A DNA stretch of 64,000 nucleotides, taken from an uncultured bacterium (GTDB lineage Bacteria > Bacillota > Clostridia > Peptostreptococcales > Anaerovoracaceae). Shown here in pieces: positions 45,595 through 54,747 of the stretch. Both the position numbers and the translations under genes were made by a program. Position 1 is the first letter of the stretch; the number at the start of each line of letters is the position of its first letter. The notes below the pieces were generated by a model. The model made no database searches and was not told where the DNA came from. It worked only from the letters and a program-made list of their open reading frames with translations. The DNA lies in assembly GCA_905214225.1 (NCBI GenBank), contig CAJMLL010000006.1, forward strand, positions 1 to 64,000. The letters are read 5' to 3'.

Positions 45595-46359
45595 ATGAGC
45601 GACCATAAGGATAAAATTGTCGTTGATCATATGGATCTTTACTACGATGATTTTCATGCGCTTAAGGATATCAATCTGAAGATGCCGGAACATGAGATTA
45701 CGGCGTTTATCGGACCATCTGGATGCGGAAAGTCAACCCTGCTGAAGTCCCTGAACAGAATGAATGACCTGGTCGAGGGCTGCAAGATCACAGGAAAGAT
45801 CACGATCGACGGAAAAGACATTTATGATAAGAAAGTCGATGTCAACCAGCTGAGAAAGCGGGTCGGCATGGTATTCCAGCAGCCGAATCCGTTCGACATG
45901 TCCATTTACGACAATGTCGCATACGGACCGAGAATTCACGGAATCAAAAACCGTTCCCAGCTGGATCAGATTGTTGAGAAGTCTCTGCGAGGCGCAGGTC
46001 TCTGGGATGAGGTTAAGGACCGTCTGAAGAGAAACGCCATCGGCGTATCCGGAGGACAGCAGCAGAGAATCTGCATCGCGAGAGCCCTTGCCGTAGAGCC
46101 GGACATTCTTCTGATGGACGAGCCGACATCCGCTCTGGACCCGATTTCCACAGCGGCAATCGAGGATCTGGCCATGGAACTGAAGGAGAATTACACCATT
46201 GTTATCGTTACGCATAACATGCAGCAGGCGGTTCGAATTTCTGACCGCACGGCCTTCTTCTATCTGGGAGAAATGGTGGAATTTGCGCCGACAGATCAGC
46301 TGTTTTCCAATCCACAGAATCCGAAAACAGAAGAGTACATCACGGGGAGGTTCGGTTAA
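45595..46359 (+). CDS. pstB: Phosphate ABC transporter ATP-binding protein
   Basis: The 254-residue ATPase has Walker [14 protein letters not shown], the Q-loop [15 protein letters not shown] typical of PstB, signature [16 protein letters not shown], Walker [14 protein letters not shown] and the switch His in [11 protein letters not shown] 45595 is chosen behind GAGGAG; TTG 45589 is also in frame. The stop overlaps the start of phoU by one base (TAATG). Confidence 0.95.
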   Translation: MSDHKDKIVVDHMDLYYDDFHALKDINLKMPEHEITAFIGPSGCGKSTLLKSLNRMNDLVEGCKITGKITIDGKDIYDKKVDVNQLRKRVGMVFQQPNPFDMSIYDNVAYGPRIHGIKNRSQLDQIVEKSLRGAGLWDEVKDRLKRNAIGVSGGQQQRICIARALAVEPDILLMDEPTSALDPISTAAIEDLAMELKENYTIVIVTHNMQQAVRISDRTAFFYLGEMVEFAPTDQLFSNPQNPKTEEYITGRFG

Positions 46360-47057
46360 TGAGAATTCATTATCGGAAGCAGCTTGAGACGCTGCATCTG
46401 CAGCTGATTGAAATGGGAGCTGCAGCAGTAGACGCTATAGAAACGGCCATGCGTGCCGTATTTGACCATGATCTTGCACTGGCAAAGAAGACATCCACAC
46501 TGGAAAGCAGCATGGATGAGGCAGAGAGGGAGATTCAGTCACTTTGTCTGAAGCTTCTCCTGGGCCAGCAGCCGGTTGCCAGTGACCTCCGTCAGGTTTC
46601 CGCAACTATGCACATGATCTCTGACCTGGAGCGTGTCGGCGATCTGGCTGAGGATATCGCAGAAGTTGCACCATATATTAAGGATGATGAGCTTTTGGAA
46701 CAGGTTAATCTGAAAGAAATGTCAGAAGCGGCATGCGCAATGGTTTCCGACAGTCTGAATGCATATGTAAAGCAGGATGCCAAGCTTGCTCACGATGTCA
46801 TTCAGAGGGATAATGTCGTCGATAAAGAACTGAATTTCGCAAAGCAGAAATGGGTCGAACTGGTGTATAAGGGGGAAGAGGCGAAAGTCAGACAGTCTGC
46901 AGAGGAATTTGCGGATATCCTGATGATTTCCAAGTACCTGGAGCGTGTCGCCGACCATGCGACCAATGTTGCGGAATGGGTTATTTACGCCGTTGACGGT
47001 ATCCTTCCTGGTGATGAAACGGAGTATGAAAAGGATTCCAAAAATAAGGACGAGTAG
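46359..47057 (+). CDS. phoU: Phosphate signalling protein PhoU
   Basis: PhoU links the Pst transporter to the sensor kinase and keeps it off when phosphate is plentiful. The 232-residue product is built of two three-helix bundles, with metal-binding-type motifs DLERVGDLAEDIAE and KYLERVADHATNVAEW, one in each half. It is translationally coupled to pstB. Confidence 0.94.
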   Translation: MRIHYRKQLETLHLQLIEMGAAAVDAIETAMRAVFDHDLALAKKTSTLESSMDEAEREIQSLCLKLLLGQQPVASDLRQVSATMHMISDLERVGDLAEDIAEVAPYIKDDELLEQVNLKEMSEAACAMVSDSLNAYVKQDAKLAHDVIQRDNVVDKELNFAKQKWVELVYKGEEAKVRQSAEEFADILMISKYLERVADHATNVAEWVIYAVDGILPGDETEYEKDSKNKDE

Positions 47058-47175
47058 AATTCTGGAAAAACCGGCAGATAAGGGGTAGAATAAAACGTAC
47101 GGGAAGTGGTCATTTTTAATCACACTGTGCGTCAATGCCGGTAATTCAGAATAGTATAGGGAAAAGGAGTTAAAC

Positions 47176-47850
47176 GTGATTTACTGTGTCGAAGACGATG
47201 ATTCCAGCAGAGAACTGATTCTTTACGCCCTTCGCGGAGCAGATTTCACCGCAGAGGGATTCCCGGACGGAAAGTCACTGTTCAAGGCACTGCAGAAGGA
47301 ACTTCCGGATCTGATTCTGCTGGATATCATGCTCCCGGAAGAAGACGGAATTTCCATCCTTCAGAAGCTGCGCGAGTCCCATGATACGGAAGATATTCCG
47401 GTCATCATGGAAACCGCTAAAGGAACCGAATACGATAAGGTCCGGGGCCTCGATCTCGGCGCGGACGACTATCTGGTCAAGCCATTTGGCATGATGGAGA
47501 TGCTTTCACGCGTGCGCGCGGTACTCCGCCGCAGCGGAAAGACGTCGCAGAAAAATGTTCTCCGTCAGGATGCGATTGAGCTTCAGGAAGGGTCACACCG
47601 CGTATATTCCGACGGTCAGGAGATCACATTGACACTGAAGGAGTATGAACTGCTGCATCTGTTCATGAAGCACCCTGGCAGAGTATATACCAGAGAAGAA
47701 CTTTTGCGGCAGGTCTGGGAAGAGGATTTTGCAGGTGAGACACGCACCGTAGACGTGCATATTGGCACGCTCAGAAGCAAGCTCGGAAAGGCCGGGCAGC
47801 AGATTGAGACGGTCCGCGGTGTCGGATACCGGATGGGAGCATCACGATGA
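47176..47850 (+). CDS. phoP: PhoB/PhoP-type response regulator
   Basis: The 224-residue OmpR-family regulator has the acidic pocket VEDDD, phosphorylation Asp in LILLDIMLPEEDG (near residue 50), the switch Thr and Lys in METAKG and LVKPFG, and a winged-helix DNA-binding domain with EYELLHLFMKHPGRVYTREEL and RTVDVHIGTLRSKLG. The residue before the switch Thr is Glu rather than the usual hydrophobic residue. The start is GTG 47176 behind AAAAGGAG. Co-located with pst genes and the TTTACA array, its likely target. The stop overlaps phoR by 4 bases. Confidence 0.92.
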   Translation: MIYCVEDDDSSRELILYALRGADFTAEGFPDGKSLFKALQKELPDLILLDIMLPEEDGISILQKLRESHDTEDIPVIMETAKGTEYDKVRGLDLGADDYLVKPFGMMEMLSRVRAVLRRSGKTSQKNVLRQDAIELQEGSHRVYSDGQEITLTLKEYELLHLFMKHPGRVYTREELLRQVWEEDFAGETRTVDVHIGTLRSKLGKAGQQIETVRGVGYRMGASR

Positions 47851-49532
47851 TTAAGAAAATACATCGATCAATATTACTGGTCTCACTGATCGTGCTGCTT
47901 GCTGCAGCGGGACTGATCATGGGGGCTATGTATCCGTACTTTCAGAATGTAGAAGCGGATGAGCTGAAGTCGCAGACAAAACTTGCCGCGCAAGGAGTCG
48001 AGCTGGACGGAAAAGCCTACCTGAAGCATTTCGACAATGCAAAGGTAAGAATTACCTGGATCAGCAAGAGCGGTAAAGTTCTCTATGATAACCAGGCAGA
48101 CCCTTCGACCATGGGAAACCATAAGAACCGTGTCGAAGTTAAAGAAGCCATGAGAACCGGATACGGCGAGAGCCGGAGATATTCCAAGACGCTGACCGAA
48201 CAGCTGTTCTACAGTGCGCAGCGTCTCCCGGATAACACGGTGGTCCGGCTGTCCGCATCCCGTCATTCCGCCTTTTCACTTCTGATCGGAGTAATTCCGG
48301 CTATCTGCTTTGTTATTCTTGCAGCGATTATTTTGTCCCTGATTCTGGCGTCGCGCCTGGCGAAGAGAATCGCAGCGCCGCTGAATGACCTGGATCTGGA
48401 TCATCCGCTGGATAATGAGGATGAGTATGAGGAAATAGCGCCTCTGCTTGACCGGATCTACCGCCAGCAGATCGAGCTCGGACATCAGAGAGATATTCTG
48501 GATGAGAAGCAGACGCAGATTGATACCATCCTGGAACACGCGCAGGAGGGAATGGTTCTTCTTACGCAGAACGGCAGAATTGTGAGCATCAACCATGAGG
48601 CTTCAGAAATTCTGCAGACCGGTCAGAACTGCACAGGACATGATATTCTGGCTTACGGCCGTGAGGCAGCGCTTCAGGGACTTCTGGCCAGAGCTATTCA
48701 GGGGGAGACTCTGGAAGAAAAACTGGCGCTCGGTGAAGAGGTTTACCAGGTAAATGCATCACCAATCCTGGAGCAGGAAAACGTCGTCGGCATCGTCATT
48801 CTGTTCTTCAATATCACAGAGCGTGAGAAGAATGAGCAGATGAGAAGAGAGTTCACAGCCAATGTCTCTCACGAGCTGAAAACACCGCTTCATGCGATTT
48901 CCGGCTATGCAGAGCTGCTGATGAATAAGATGGTCAAGCCGGATGATGTTCCGGAATTCTCGAATAAGATCTACACAGAAACCCAGCGCATGGTCCGTCT
49001 GGTGGAGGATATTATCCGCCTGTCACACCTCGATGAGGGCGTGCCGGATCTGACCGCAGAAAATGTAGATATGTTTGAGATCTCTCAGCAGACCGTTCAG
49101 GAGCTTTCCGCAGAGGCAGACGCCGCGAAAGTGAAGATGGAGGTTACCGGAGAAAGCACCAAGGTCTGTGGATATCCGTCTCTGCTGCATGAGATTGTCC
49201 GCAACCTGGTGGAAAATGCGATCAAGTATAACCATGAGAATGGTGATGTACGGGTCAGCGTGGAATCGAAGGACAGCCGCTGTATCCTGAAGGTCGCCGA
49301 CCATGGAATCGGCATTGCCCATGAAGATCTGAACCGGATTTTCGAACGCTTCTATCGTGTGGATAAAAGTCATTCCAGGGCGAGCGGCGGAACAGGCCTC
49401 GGTCTTTCCATCGTCAAGCATGCCGTGCAGATTCACCGTGGAACCATCAGCGTAGACAGCAAGGTTGGAGAGGGAACGACCATTACCGTATCTCTTCCGC
49501 TGGCAAAGCGCGAGGTCAAGGTACTGAAATAG
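47847..49532 (+). CDS. phoR: PhoR-type sensor histidine kinase
   Basis: The 561-residue kinase has a first transmembrane helix (about residues 8-30), an extracytoplasmic domain to about residue 145, a second helix (about 148-172), a short linker, a PAS domain (about 225-330, beginning DTILEHAQEGMVLLTQNG), the HisKA dimer with ANVSHELKTPLHAISGYAE, and the ATPase domain with N-box NLVENAIKYN, DHGIGI and GGTGLGLSIVKHA. It presumably responds to the Pst/PhoU state and phosphorylates the regulator encoded just upstream. Confidence 0.92.
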   Translation: MIKKIHRSILLVSLIVLLAAAGLIMGAMYPYFQNVEADELKSQTKLAAQGVELDGKAYLKHFDNAKVRITWISKSGKVLYDNQADPSTMGNHKNRVEVKEAMRTGYGESRRYSKTLTEQLFYSAQRLPDNTVVRLSASRHSAFSLLIGVIPAICFVILAAIILSLILASRLAKRIAAPLNDLDLDHPLDNEDEYEEIAPLLDRIYRQQIELGHQRDILDEKQTQIDTILEHAQEGMVLLTQNGRIVSINHEASEILQTGQNCTGHDILAYGREAALQGLLARAIQGETLEEKLALGEEVYQVNASPILEQENVVGIVILFFNITEREKNEQMRREFTANVSHELKTPLHAISGYAELLMNKMVKPDDVPEFSNKIYTETQRMVRLVEDIIRLSHLDEGVPDLTAENVDMFEISQQTVQELSAEADAAKVKMEVTGESTKVCGYPSLLHEIVRNLVENAIKYNHENGDVRVSVESKDSRCILKVADHGIGIAHEDLNRIFERFYRVDKSHSRASGGTGLGLSIVKHAVQIHRGTISVDSKVGEGTTITVSLPLAKREVKVLK

Positions 49533-49616
49533 CACGGATAAAGAGTATATAGCAAGTCGTAGTTATAGAAGCAGACCGCTGGTCTGTAATTACTTACCAT
49601 AGCTGATAACATCAAT

Positions 49617-49664
49617 AAAGAGGCTTCGCTCCGGGGAATTTCGCCCCGGTGCGGGGCCTTTTTT
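49617..49664 (+). terminator. Strong terminator closing the pst-pho unit
   Basis: AAAGAGGCTTCGC (49617-49629) pairs with the reverse arm GCGGGGCCTTTTT, 13 pairs including wobbles, topped by a second stem CCGGGG/CCCCGG with an AATTTCG loop. A run of six T ends it. Confidence 0.9.
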
Positions 49665-49794
49665 CTGCCTTTCCTGATGAATGCGAATAATTCAGAGTAT
49701 TTCGGTGGATAACCGAGTAAGATTGGAGTAAAATAATACATAGCAAGAGAATATGCGGTGCAGAAAGAGCGCTGCAGGAAACAGGGGTAAGAAA

Positions 49795-50613
49795 ATGAAA
49801 GAAAAATTTACAGGAAGCAGTCAGTATGTCGCATCGGACGAACTGATGACCACCGTGAATATTGCCATGAGTCTGGAAAAACCGCTGCTGGTAAAAGGCG
49901 AGCCGGGAACCGGAAAGACCATGCTGGCAAAGGCTGTTGCCGACGCGCTGGGCATGGAGCTGATCACATGGAATATCAAGTCCACAACCAAGGCACAGGA
50001 CGGACTTTACGTCTACGATGTTGTCCAGAGACTGTATGACAGCCAGTTCGGCACAAGCGGCGTGGATAATATCGCCCAGTACATTAAGTACGGAAAACTG
50101 GGAGAAGCCTTTCAGAGAGAGGAACAGGCCGTTCTTCTGATCGATGAGATCGATAAGGCCGACCTTGAGTTCCCGAATGACCTGCTCTGGGAGCTGGATC
50201 AGATGGAATTCTATATTCCGGAACTTCATAAGACCGTGAAGGCAAAGAAACGTCCGGTCGTCATTATCACCTCAAACGCAGAAAAAGAACTGCCGGACGC
50301 CTTCCTGCGCCGCTGCATTTTCCACTATATCGAATTCCCGGATGCAGAGGAAATGAGAAAGATCCTGGATGTTCACTTTGATCATCTGGATGAAGAACTG
50401 GTGGATCAGGCACTGGCCTCCTTCTATTACATCCGCACACTGCCGGGGCTTCAGAAGAAACCGAGCACGTCAGAACTGATTGACTGGCTCAGAGCCCTGC
50501 AGTACGGAGGCGTGACCGCTGAGCAGATTAAGAAAAAGATTCCGTACGCAGGCGTCCTCCTGAAGAAGGATAAGGATCTGGAAGTCCTGCGCCGTCAGAT
50601 GGAGAGACGTTAA
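49795..50613 (+). CDS. MoxR-type AAA+ ATPase
   Basis: The 272-residue ATPase has Walker A KGEPGTGKTMLAKAVAD, Walker B AVLLIDEIDKAD, sensor 1 VIITSNAEKELPDAFLRRC with its Arg finger, and the C-terminal lid. MoxR proteins act as chaperones or metal-insertion helpers for a partner complex, usually with a VWA-domain protein encoded next door, as here. ATG 49795 behind AGGGGTAAG is chosen over a longer in-frame reading. A possible -10 TAAAAT lies at 49729. Confidence 0.87.
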   Translation: MKEKFTGSSQYVASDELMTTVNIAMSLEKPLLVKGEPGTGKTMLAKAVADALGMELITWNIKSTTKAQDGLYVYDVVQRLYDSQFGTSGVDNIAQYIKYGKLGEAFQREEQAVLLIDEIDKADLEFPNDLLWELDQMEFYIPELHKTVKAKKRPVVIITSNAEKELPDAFLRRCIFHYIEFPDAEEMRKILDVHFDHLDEELVDQALASFYYIRTLPGLQKKPSTSELIDWLRALQYGGVTAEQIKKKIPYAGVLLKKDKDLEVLRRQMERR

Positions 50614-50645
50614 CATACAGGAATCAGAAAGGAAATGAGAAAAGA

Positions 50646-51845
50646 ATGTTCATCGAATTTTTCTATTATCTCAGATCCCGGGGAATCAGAGTTTCACTGA
50701 ATGAGTGGATGACTCTGCTGGAAGCCATGCAGAAAGGACTGCATCACTCGTCTCTGACCGGATTTTACCATCTGTGCAGAGCGATTCTGATCCATGATGA
50801 GTCCGATTTTGATAAATTTGATCAGGTCTTTCTGGAATTTTTCAAGGATGTGGAGTATCCGGGAGATATCCCGAAAGAATTCATGGATCGCCTGAATAAT
50901 CCGGTCGTTGATGTGAAAGACGTAAAGATCGATCTGGAAAAGCTGGGTCTGCCTCCGGAAGAGATGGAAGACATCCTGGCCTTCATCCAGGACCGTCTTC
51001 ACCGGCAGAATGAGGAACACAACGGCGGAAATACCTGGATCGGAACCCACGGCTACACACCGGCAGGCAATTCCGGCTGGCATCCGCACGGGATCCGCAT
51101 CGGCGGAAAGGGTAAGTACCGCACAGCGAGAGCTGTTGCCGGAGAACGGAAATTCCGGGATTTCAGAAAAGATAATACACTGGATACCAGAAGCTTCCAG
51201 GTGGCCTTCCGCACCTTAAGAAGTCTTTCGGCAAAAACCGACACACAAGAGAGAGAACTGGATGTGGATGCGACCGTTCGGGCAACCGGAGATAAGGGCG
51301 GACTTCTGGATATCCGCTACCGGCCGCCGAGAAAGAATACCATTAAAGTTCTTCTGATGATGGATTCTGGAGGCTCCATTGAGGACTACGCGAATCTGTG
51401 CAGCATGCTGTTCCAGGCTGCAGTGAAATCCAATAACTTTAAAGAACTGCACATTTATTATTTCCACAACTGCATCTTCGACAGTGTGTACACGGGGCCG
51501 GAACTTCGTAAAGATGAGAAGGTTTCCGTCGACTGGCTTCTGAAGCAGTATGGGCCGGAATACCGCGTCATTCTGGTGGGCGATGCGATGATGGATCCCT
51601 ATGAGCTGCACGGTCATGACTATAACTGGGCACTGCGCACATTCAGCGACTATTCAGGATACGATACCTTCCTGAGAATCCTGAAAGCCTATCCGCACTG
51701 CGTATGGCTGAATCCGCAGAAAGAACCGGCTCATCCTGGCTACTGGTTCAAGACCTATCTGGAGCTGGAGCAAATCTTCCCGATGTATCATCTGTCCCAG
51801 GAAGGACTGGAGGCAGCCATGCACCGGCTGATGCAGCGTTCCTGA
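50646..51845 (+). CDS. VWA-domain protein, CoxE-like
   Basis: The 399-residue product has an N-terminal helical domain (FFYYLRSRGIRVSLNEWM, typical of CoxE-like proteins), a Gly-rich His-containing linker (about residues 120-160), and a von Willebrand A domain whose MIDAS motif is MMDSGGSI near residue 240 (DxGxS form of DxSxS). In the carbon monoxide dehydrogenase system CoxD (MoxR) and CoxE mature the active site; no Cox genes are here, so the client is unknown. It follows the ATPase after 32 bases, an obvious two-gene unit. Confidence 0.85.
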   Translation: MFIEFFYYLRSRGIRVSLNEWMTLLEAMQKGLHHSSLTGFYHLCRAILIHDESDFDKFDQVFLEFFKDVEYPGDIPKEFMDRLNNPVVDVKDVKIDLEKLGLPPEEMEDILAFIQDRLHRQNEEHNGGNTWIGTHGYTPAGNSGWHPHGIRIGGKGKYRTARAVAGERKFRDFRKDNTLDTRSFQVAFRTLRSLSAKTDTQERELDVDATVRATGDKGGLLDIRYRPPRKNTIKVLLMMDSGGSIEDYANLCSMLFQAAVKSNNFKELHIYYFHNCIFDSVYTGPELRKDEKVSVDWLLKQYGPEYRVILVGDAMMDPYELHGHDYNWALRTFSDYSGYDTFLRILKAYPHCVWLNPQKEPAHPGYWFKTYLELEQIFPMYHLSQEGLEAAMHRLMQRS

Positions 51846-51981
51846 CAAAATCAGATGGGCAGGGGAAAGAAAATCGCGTTTCAGACCTGTCCGTCTGCCT
51901 TCCGGCGGCCGGCGGTCTGCTCCTGAATATGATGTTAAAAGAAAGTCATACTATTGACATAACAGAAAGGCGGTGTCAGTC

Positions 51982-52266
51982 ATGTATCGGGGGTATGACA
52001 ATGAGGCAACGTGGGCATATGCGTCTTATCTTCGCAATGATCTCAAGGCATACCGGAAATACCGGATTATTGTAAGAAACCTGCGTCTGCGCTATGGAGA
52101 AGAAAATCTGCTGACTGAGTTTACGAAAGTCCTGATCTATCAGAAAGACCAGTTTTCCAGTCAGGAGAAGAATGAAAATCCCTATCTGAAAAGAATTCAC
52201 GATGAAGACTGGGAGACGATCGATTATCCGGCTGTTGCTTCCGCATTTATCGGGCAGCAGAATTAG
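51982..52266 (+). CDS. Small protein of unknown function
   Basis: I do not recognise this 94-residue protein. It is soluble, charged and mostly helical in appearance, rich in Tyr, Arg and Glu (ASYLRNDLKAYRKYR; LTEFTKVLIYQKDQF; DEDWETIDYPAVASAF). ATG 51982 has AAAGG about 11 bases upstream; an in-frame GTG at 51973 is too close. It is 136 bases from the VWA gene, with TTGACA at 51953 but no matching -10, so it may be co-transcribed. A hairpin terminator follows. Confidence 0.6.
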   Translation: MYRGYDNEATWAYASYLRNDLKAYRKYRIIVRNLRLRYGEENLLTEFTKVLIYQKDQFSSQEKNENPYLKRIHDEDWETIDYPAVASAFIGQQN

Positions 52267-52318
52267 AAAAAAAGGGCGGCTGTCCTCTGCCCGGATGAGC
52301 TTGAGGCAGCTGCCCTTT
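52265..52318. terminator. Bidirectional terminator between the small gene and the XRE gene
   Basis: AAAGGGC(G)GCTG pairs with CAGC(T)GCCCTTT. Read on the minus strand it ends in TTTTTTTCT, so it serves the XRE gene best; on the plus strand the T-run is weak. Confidence 0.7.
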
Positions 52319-52328
52319 GGAACATTCC

Positions 52329-52607
52329 TTATTCGCTTTCTGTAAGCGTGATTTGTAAATCCAAGGCCTGAAGAATACGGATAAGAGTTACCAGATTTGG
52401 CAGTGTCCGGAAAGTTTCAATACGTGCAACGGAAGACTGCGGCATGCTGCAGCGTTTTGCAAGTTCCCTCTGGCTGATGCCGCGACGATTCCGGACTTCT
52501 ACCATGTGATGAATCAGGTGCACGATGGCTTCAGCCTCTTCTGGGTCTCTGCCCTTCAGCGCGTCGCTGTTCTTAACGAAGTCTTTGTAATTCATTTCCT
52601 TTGTCAT
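52329..52607 (-). CDS. XRE-family helix-turn-helix regulator
   Basis: The 92-residue product has a single XRE-type DNA-binding domain in its C-terminal half (GISQRELAKRCSMPQSSVARIE, then LPNLVTLIRILQALDLQ). The short N-terminal part resembles the HigA-like antitoxins, but no toxin gene lies on either side, so I call it a solitary regulator. I take ATG at 52607, with GGAAAAGAG upstream; a longer in-frame reading to 52682 would start inside an inverted repeat. A promoter and that repeat lie upstream. Confidence 0.72.
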   Translation of the reverse strand: MTKEMNYKDFVKNSDALKGRDPEEAEAIVHLIHHMVEVRNRRGISQRELAKRCSMPQSSVARIETFRTLPNLVTLIRILQALDLQITLTESE

Positions 52608-52684
52608 AGCTGATCTCTTTTCCTGTTTCCCATATGCTGCAGGCGCAGGCTGGCGGGTGCAGACATTCATATTATAAAACACAA

Positions 52685-52708
52685 ACAGGATTTCAGCGGA
52701 AATCCTGT
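52685..52708. repeat. 10-base-pair inverted repeat in the XRE leader
   Basis: ACAGGATTTC (52685-52694) and GAAATCCTGT (52699-52708) are perfectly complementary around a 4-base loop. It lies between the XRE promoter and start codon, where an autoregulatory operator would be expected; it could also act as an RNA hairpin. Confidence 0.5.
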
Positions 52709-52734
52709 CTTTCGGCTTGTTGCCCTTATAACTA

Positions 52735-52764
52735 TATTGTGCAACGGAACCCTGTGGATGTCAA
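52735..52764 (-). promoter_or_regulatory. Promoter of the XRE gene
   Basis: On the minus strand TTGACA (52764-52759) is followed after 18 bases by ACAATA (52740-52735). Confidence 0.5.
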
Positions 52765-52827
52765 TAAAAAAAGATGCAAATGTCACTTAATTAATCTTCA
52801 GTATAGGTTAAGGGAACTTAATGATTA

Positions 52828-52881
52828 ATGGCCGTGCAGAAACCCGGGGGTTAACATGTTAAAGGTTTCATACACGGCCAT
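52828..52881. repeat. Large inverted repeat downstream of the sodium symporter gene
   Basis: ATGGCCGTG (52828-52836) and GAAACC (52839-52844) are mirrored by GGTTTC (52864-52869) and CACGGCCAT (52873-52881). The centre holds the 12-base palindrome TTAACATGTTAA (52851-52862). It may be the terminator of the symporter gene on the minus strand, but it lacks a T-run. Confidence 0.55.
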
Positions 52882-52953
52882 GTTCACTGCAGTAGAGAAA
52901 TCCGCACGTGCCGGCAGTTCCCTTGCTGCGGTGACTTTTGTCCATGACAGATA

Positions 52954-54579
52954 CTAACGTGCCAGAACCAGCGGAGAGAAAATGATGTACATCAGGACAA
53001 CGATGGAAAGTCCGACGGTGCACCAGATCTTTCCGTGTTTCCATGGGGTCAGATCCATGACATGTGCATCCTGGATCCGGCGGTCCGTGGCTGCCGGCGC
53101 AAAGCGGATGCAGAGTCCGTAGACTGCGCATTCCAGCAGGAATAGTCCGAATACGACATACAGGTAGTGGATATGCCTGAAGCAGGGAAGAACACGGCTG
53201 ATGCCGTAAAGGACGATATGAAGAGGAACAACGATCTTCGGAGCAATTGCCGGTGCTTTTTTCGTGAACAGTCCGAAGAGAAGCGCAGTCAGAATCGGCA
53301 TGGAGAAGAATCCCCAGCATTCGTTAATGAAATTCAGAATGCCCGTGCTGAAATACATGATGAAAGGGGAAATCGCGATAGATGCGAAGCCAACGATCGT
53401 TCCGAACATCTTTCCGGTATGGACCATTTTCTTATTGTCAGCATCCGGATGAAAGAGCGGATGGTAAAAGTCCAGGGTGAAAATGGTTGATGCCGAGTTC
53501 AGTACGGAATTGAAGGAGGACAAAATAGCACCCATCATGACAGCGGCAAGAAATCCGATCAGCGGTTTCGGCACCACGGTCATCAGCAGTCTCGGGTAAG
53601 CCTGGTCCGCGGAAACGCCGACATGGACGTGATGGCCGACACCGAACAGCTGGTAGGCAATAACTCCCGGCAGGACGATGACGAATACATCCAGACATTT
53701 GAAGAATCCGGCCCAGATGGAGCCCTTCTGTGCTTCTGCCAGGTTTTTGGCTCCGAGCGCACGCTGAATAATGGACTGGTTAGCGCCCCAGTAAAAGAGA
53801 TTGTTGACCAGCATGCCGGTAAACAACAGCGGCCATGGTACCTGTGGCGGAAGAGCGGACGGTTTTGCCCATGCATTCATTTTAGACGGGGTGGCAGTCA
53901 GCAGGTGGTGGACACCGGTCATGAATCCGCCGCCGTCCAGTTTTCCAAGCGCGAACATGGCCAGTACAGGAACCATGAATCCTCCGATGATCAGACCTGC
54001 GCCATTGATGGTATCGGAATAAGCAATTGCTTTCAGTCCGCCGAAAACAGCATAGGCCATACCGATCAGACCGGAAAGAATACACATCAGAGCAATCGCC
54101 TGGAAATAGGTGAGGTGAAGGATTCCCGTTACATTGAACATGGATACCAGCGCGACGGAGCCGGAGTAAAGAATAACCGGAAGCATGGTGAATACGTATG
54201 CAATCAGAAACATGATGGCGAACATCCGCATGGTAAAATCGTCATAACGGATCCGGAAAAATTCCGGAAGAGTAGTAATTCCGCCTTTCAGCATACGCGG
54301 AAGAAAGCCGAAGGCCAGAATCGCCAGCGCAAATGCCGCAGTGGCTTCCCAGGCCATCGCGCTCATGTTTCCTGCGTAGGACTGACCGTTTGTTCCGACC
54401 AGCTGTTCTGCAGAAAGATTGGTCATCATCAGAGAACCTGCGATTACGATTCCCGGAAGACTTCTTCCGGCAAGGAAATAACCCTCCTTGGTGGATAAAT
54501 CATCATTTCTTGTCTTGTACCAGGATAATATGGCCACAAATGCCGTAAATCCGATAAATTCTGTAAACATCAGCCACAA
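52954..54579 (-). CDS. Sodium:solute symporter (SSS family)
   Basis: The 541-residue polytopic protein of the SLC5-type SSS family has about 13-14 helices. It contains AGRSLPGIVIAGSLMMTNLSAE near residue 40 (in part), the long GLKAIAYSDTINGAGLIIGG segment and ANQSIIQRALGAKNLAEAQK, typical of SSS sugar/solute:sodium transporters (SglT/YidK-like subgroup). The substrate cannot be deduced. The start is TTG 54579, 11 bases behind AAAGGG; ATG 54570 is the alternative. Its leader of about 160 bases carries two terminator-like hairpins, and a good promoter lies at 54748-54776. Confidence 0.83.
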   Translation of the reverse strand: MWLMFTEFIGFTAFVAILSWYKTRNDDLSTKEGYFLAGRSLPGIVIAGSLMMTNLSAEQLVGTNGQSYAGNMSAMAWEATAAFALAILAFGFLPRMLKGGITTLPEFFRIRYDDFTMRMFAIMFLIAYVFTMLPVILYSGSVALVSMFNVTGILHLTYFQAIALMCILSGLIGMAYAVFGGLKAIAYSDTINGAGLIIGGFMVPVLAMFALGKLDGGGFMTGVHHLLTATPSKMNAWAKPSALPPQVPWPLLFTGMLVNNLFYWGANQSIIQRALGAKNLAEAQKGSIWAGFFKCLDVFVIVLPGVIAYQLFGVGHHVHVGVSADQAYPRLLMTVVPKPLIGFLAAVMMGAILSSFNSVLNSASTIFTLDFYHPLFHPDADNKKMVHTGKMFGTIVGFASIAISPFIMYFSTGILNFINECWGFFSMPILTALLFGLFTKKAPAIAPKIVVPLHIVLYGISRVLPCFRHIHYLYVVFGLFLLECAVYGLCIRFAPAATDRRIQDAHVMDLTPWKHGKIWCTVGLSIVVLMYIIFSPLVLAR

Positions 54580-54597
54580 AACAACATCATCCCTTTC

Positions 54598-54622
54598 ATA
54601 AAAATTACGGCCGTTTCCGGCC
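54598..54622 (-). terminator. Second terminator-like hairpin in the symporter leader
   Basis: On the minus strand GGCCG-GAAA-CGGCC (54622-54609) forms a tight stem with a GAAA tetraloop, followed by GTAATTTTT just before the ribosome site. It could end transcription or fold over the translation start. Confidence 0.5.
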
Positions 54623-54662
54623 AGTCTCTAATCCTTGAACTGTGCTCTGTCAAGTCAGACAG

Positions 54663-54705
54663 AAAAAATGGTCTGCATATCAGACCCTGATGGCCTGATA
54701 TGCAG
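54663..54705 (-). terminator. First terminator-like hairpin (attenuator) in the symporter leader
   Basis: CTGCATATCAG and CTGATATGCAG (54705-54695 and 54683-54673 on the minus strand) form a perfect 11-base-pair stem, followed after five bases by TTTTTT (54668-54663). It lies between promoter and gene, where a terminator would stop the symporter transcript early unless prevented. Confidence 0.6.
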
Positions 54706-54747
54706 CGCTGCTGATGAAACGAGTAGAATATCGATATCCCAGGATTT

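Noticed and set aside
52329-52607. A toxin-antitoxin pair based on the HigA-like XRE protein
   Set aside because: No plausible toxin frame lies upstream or downstream on either strand; only regulatory DNA is seen.
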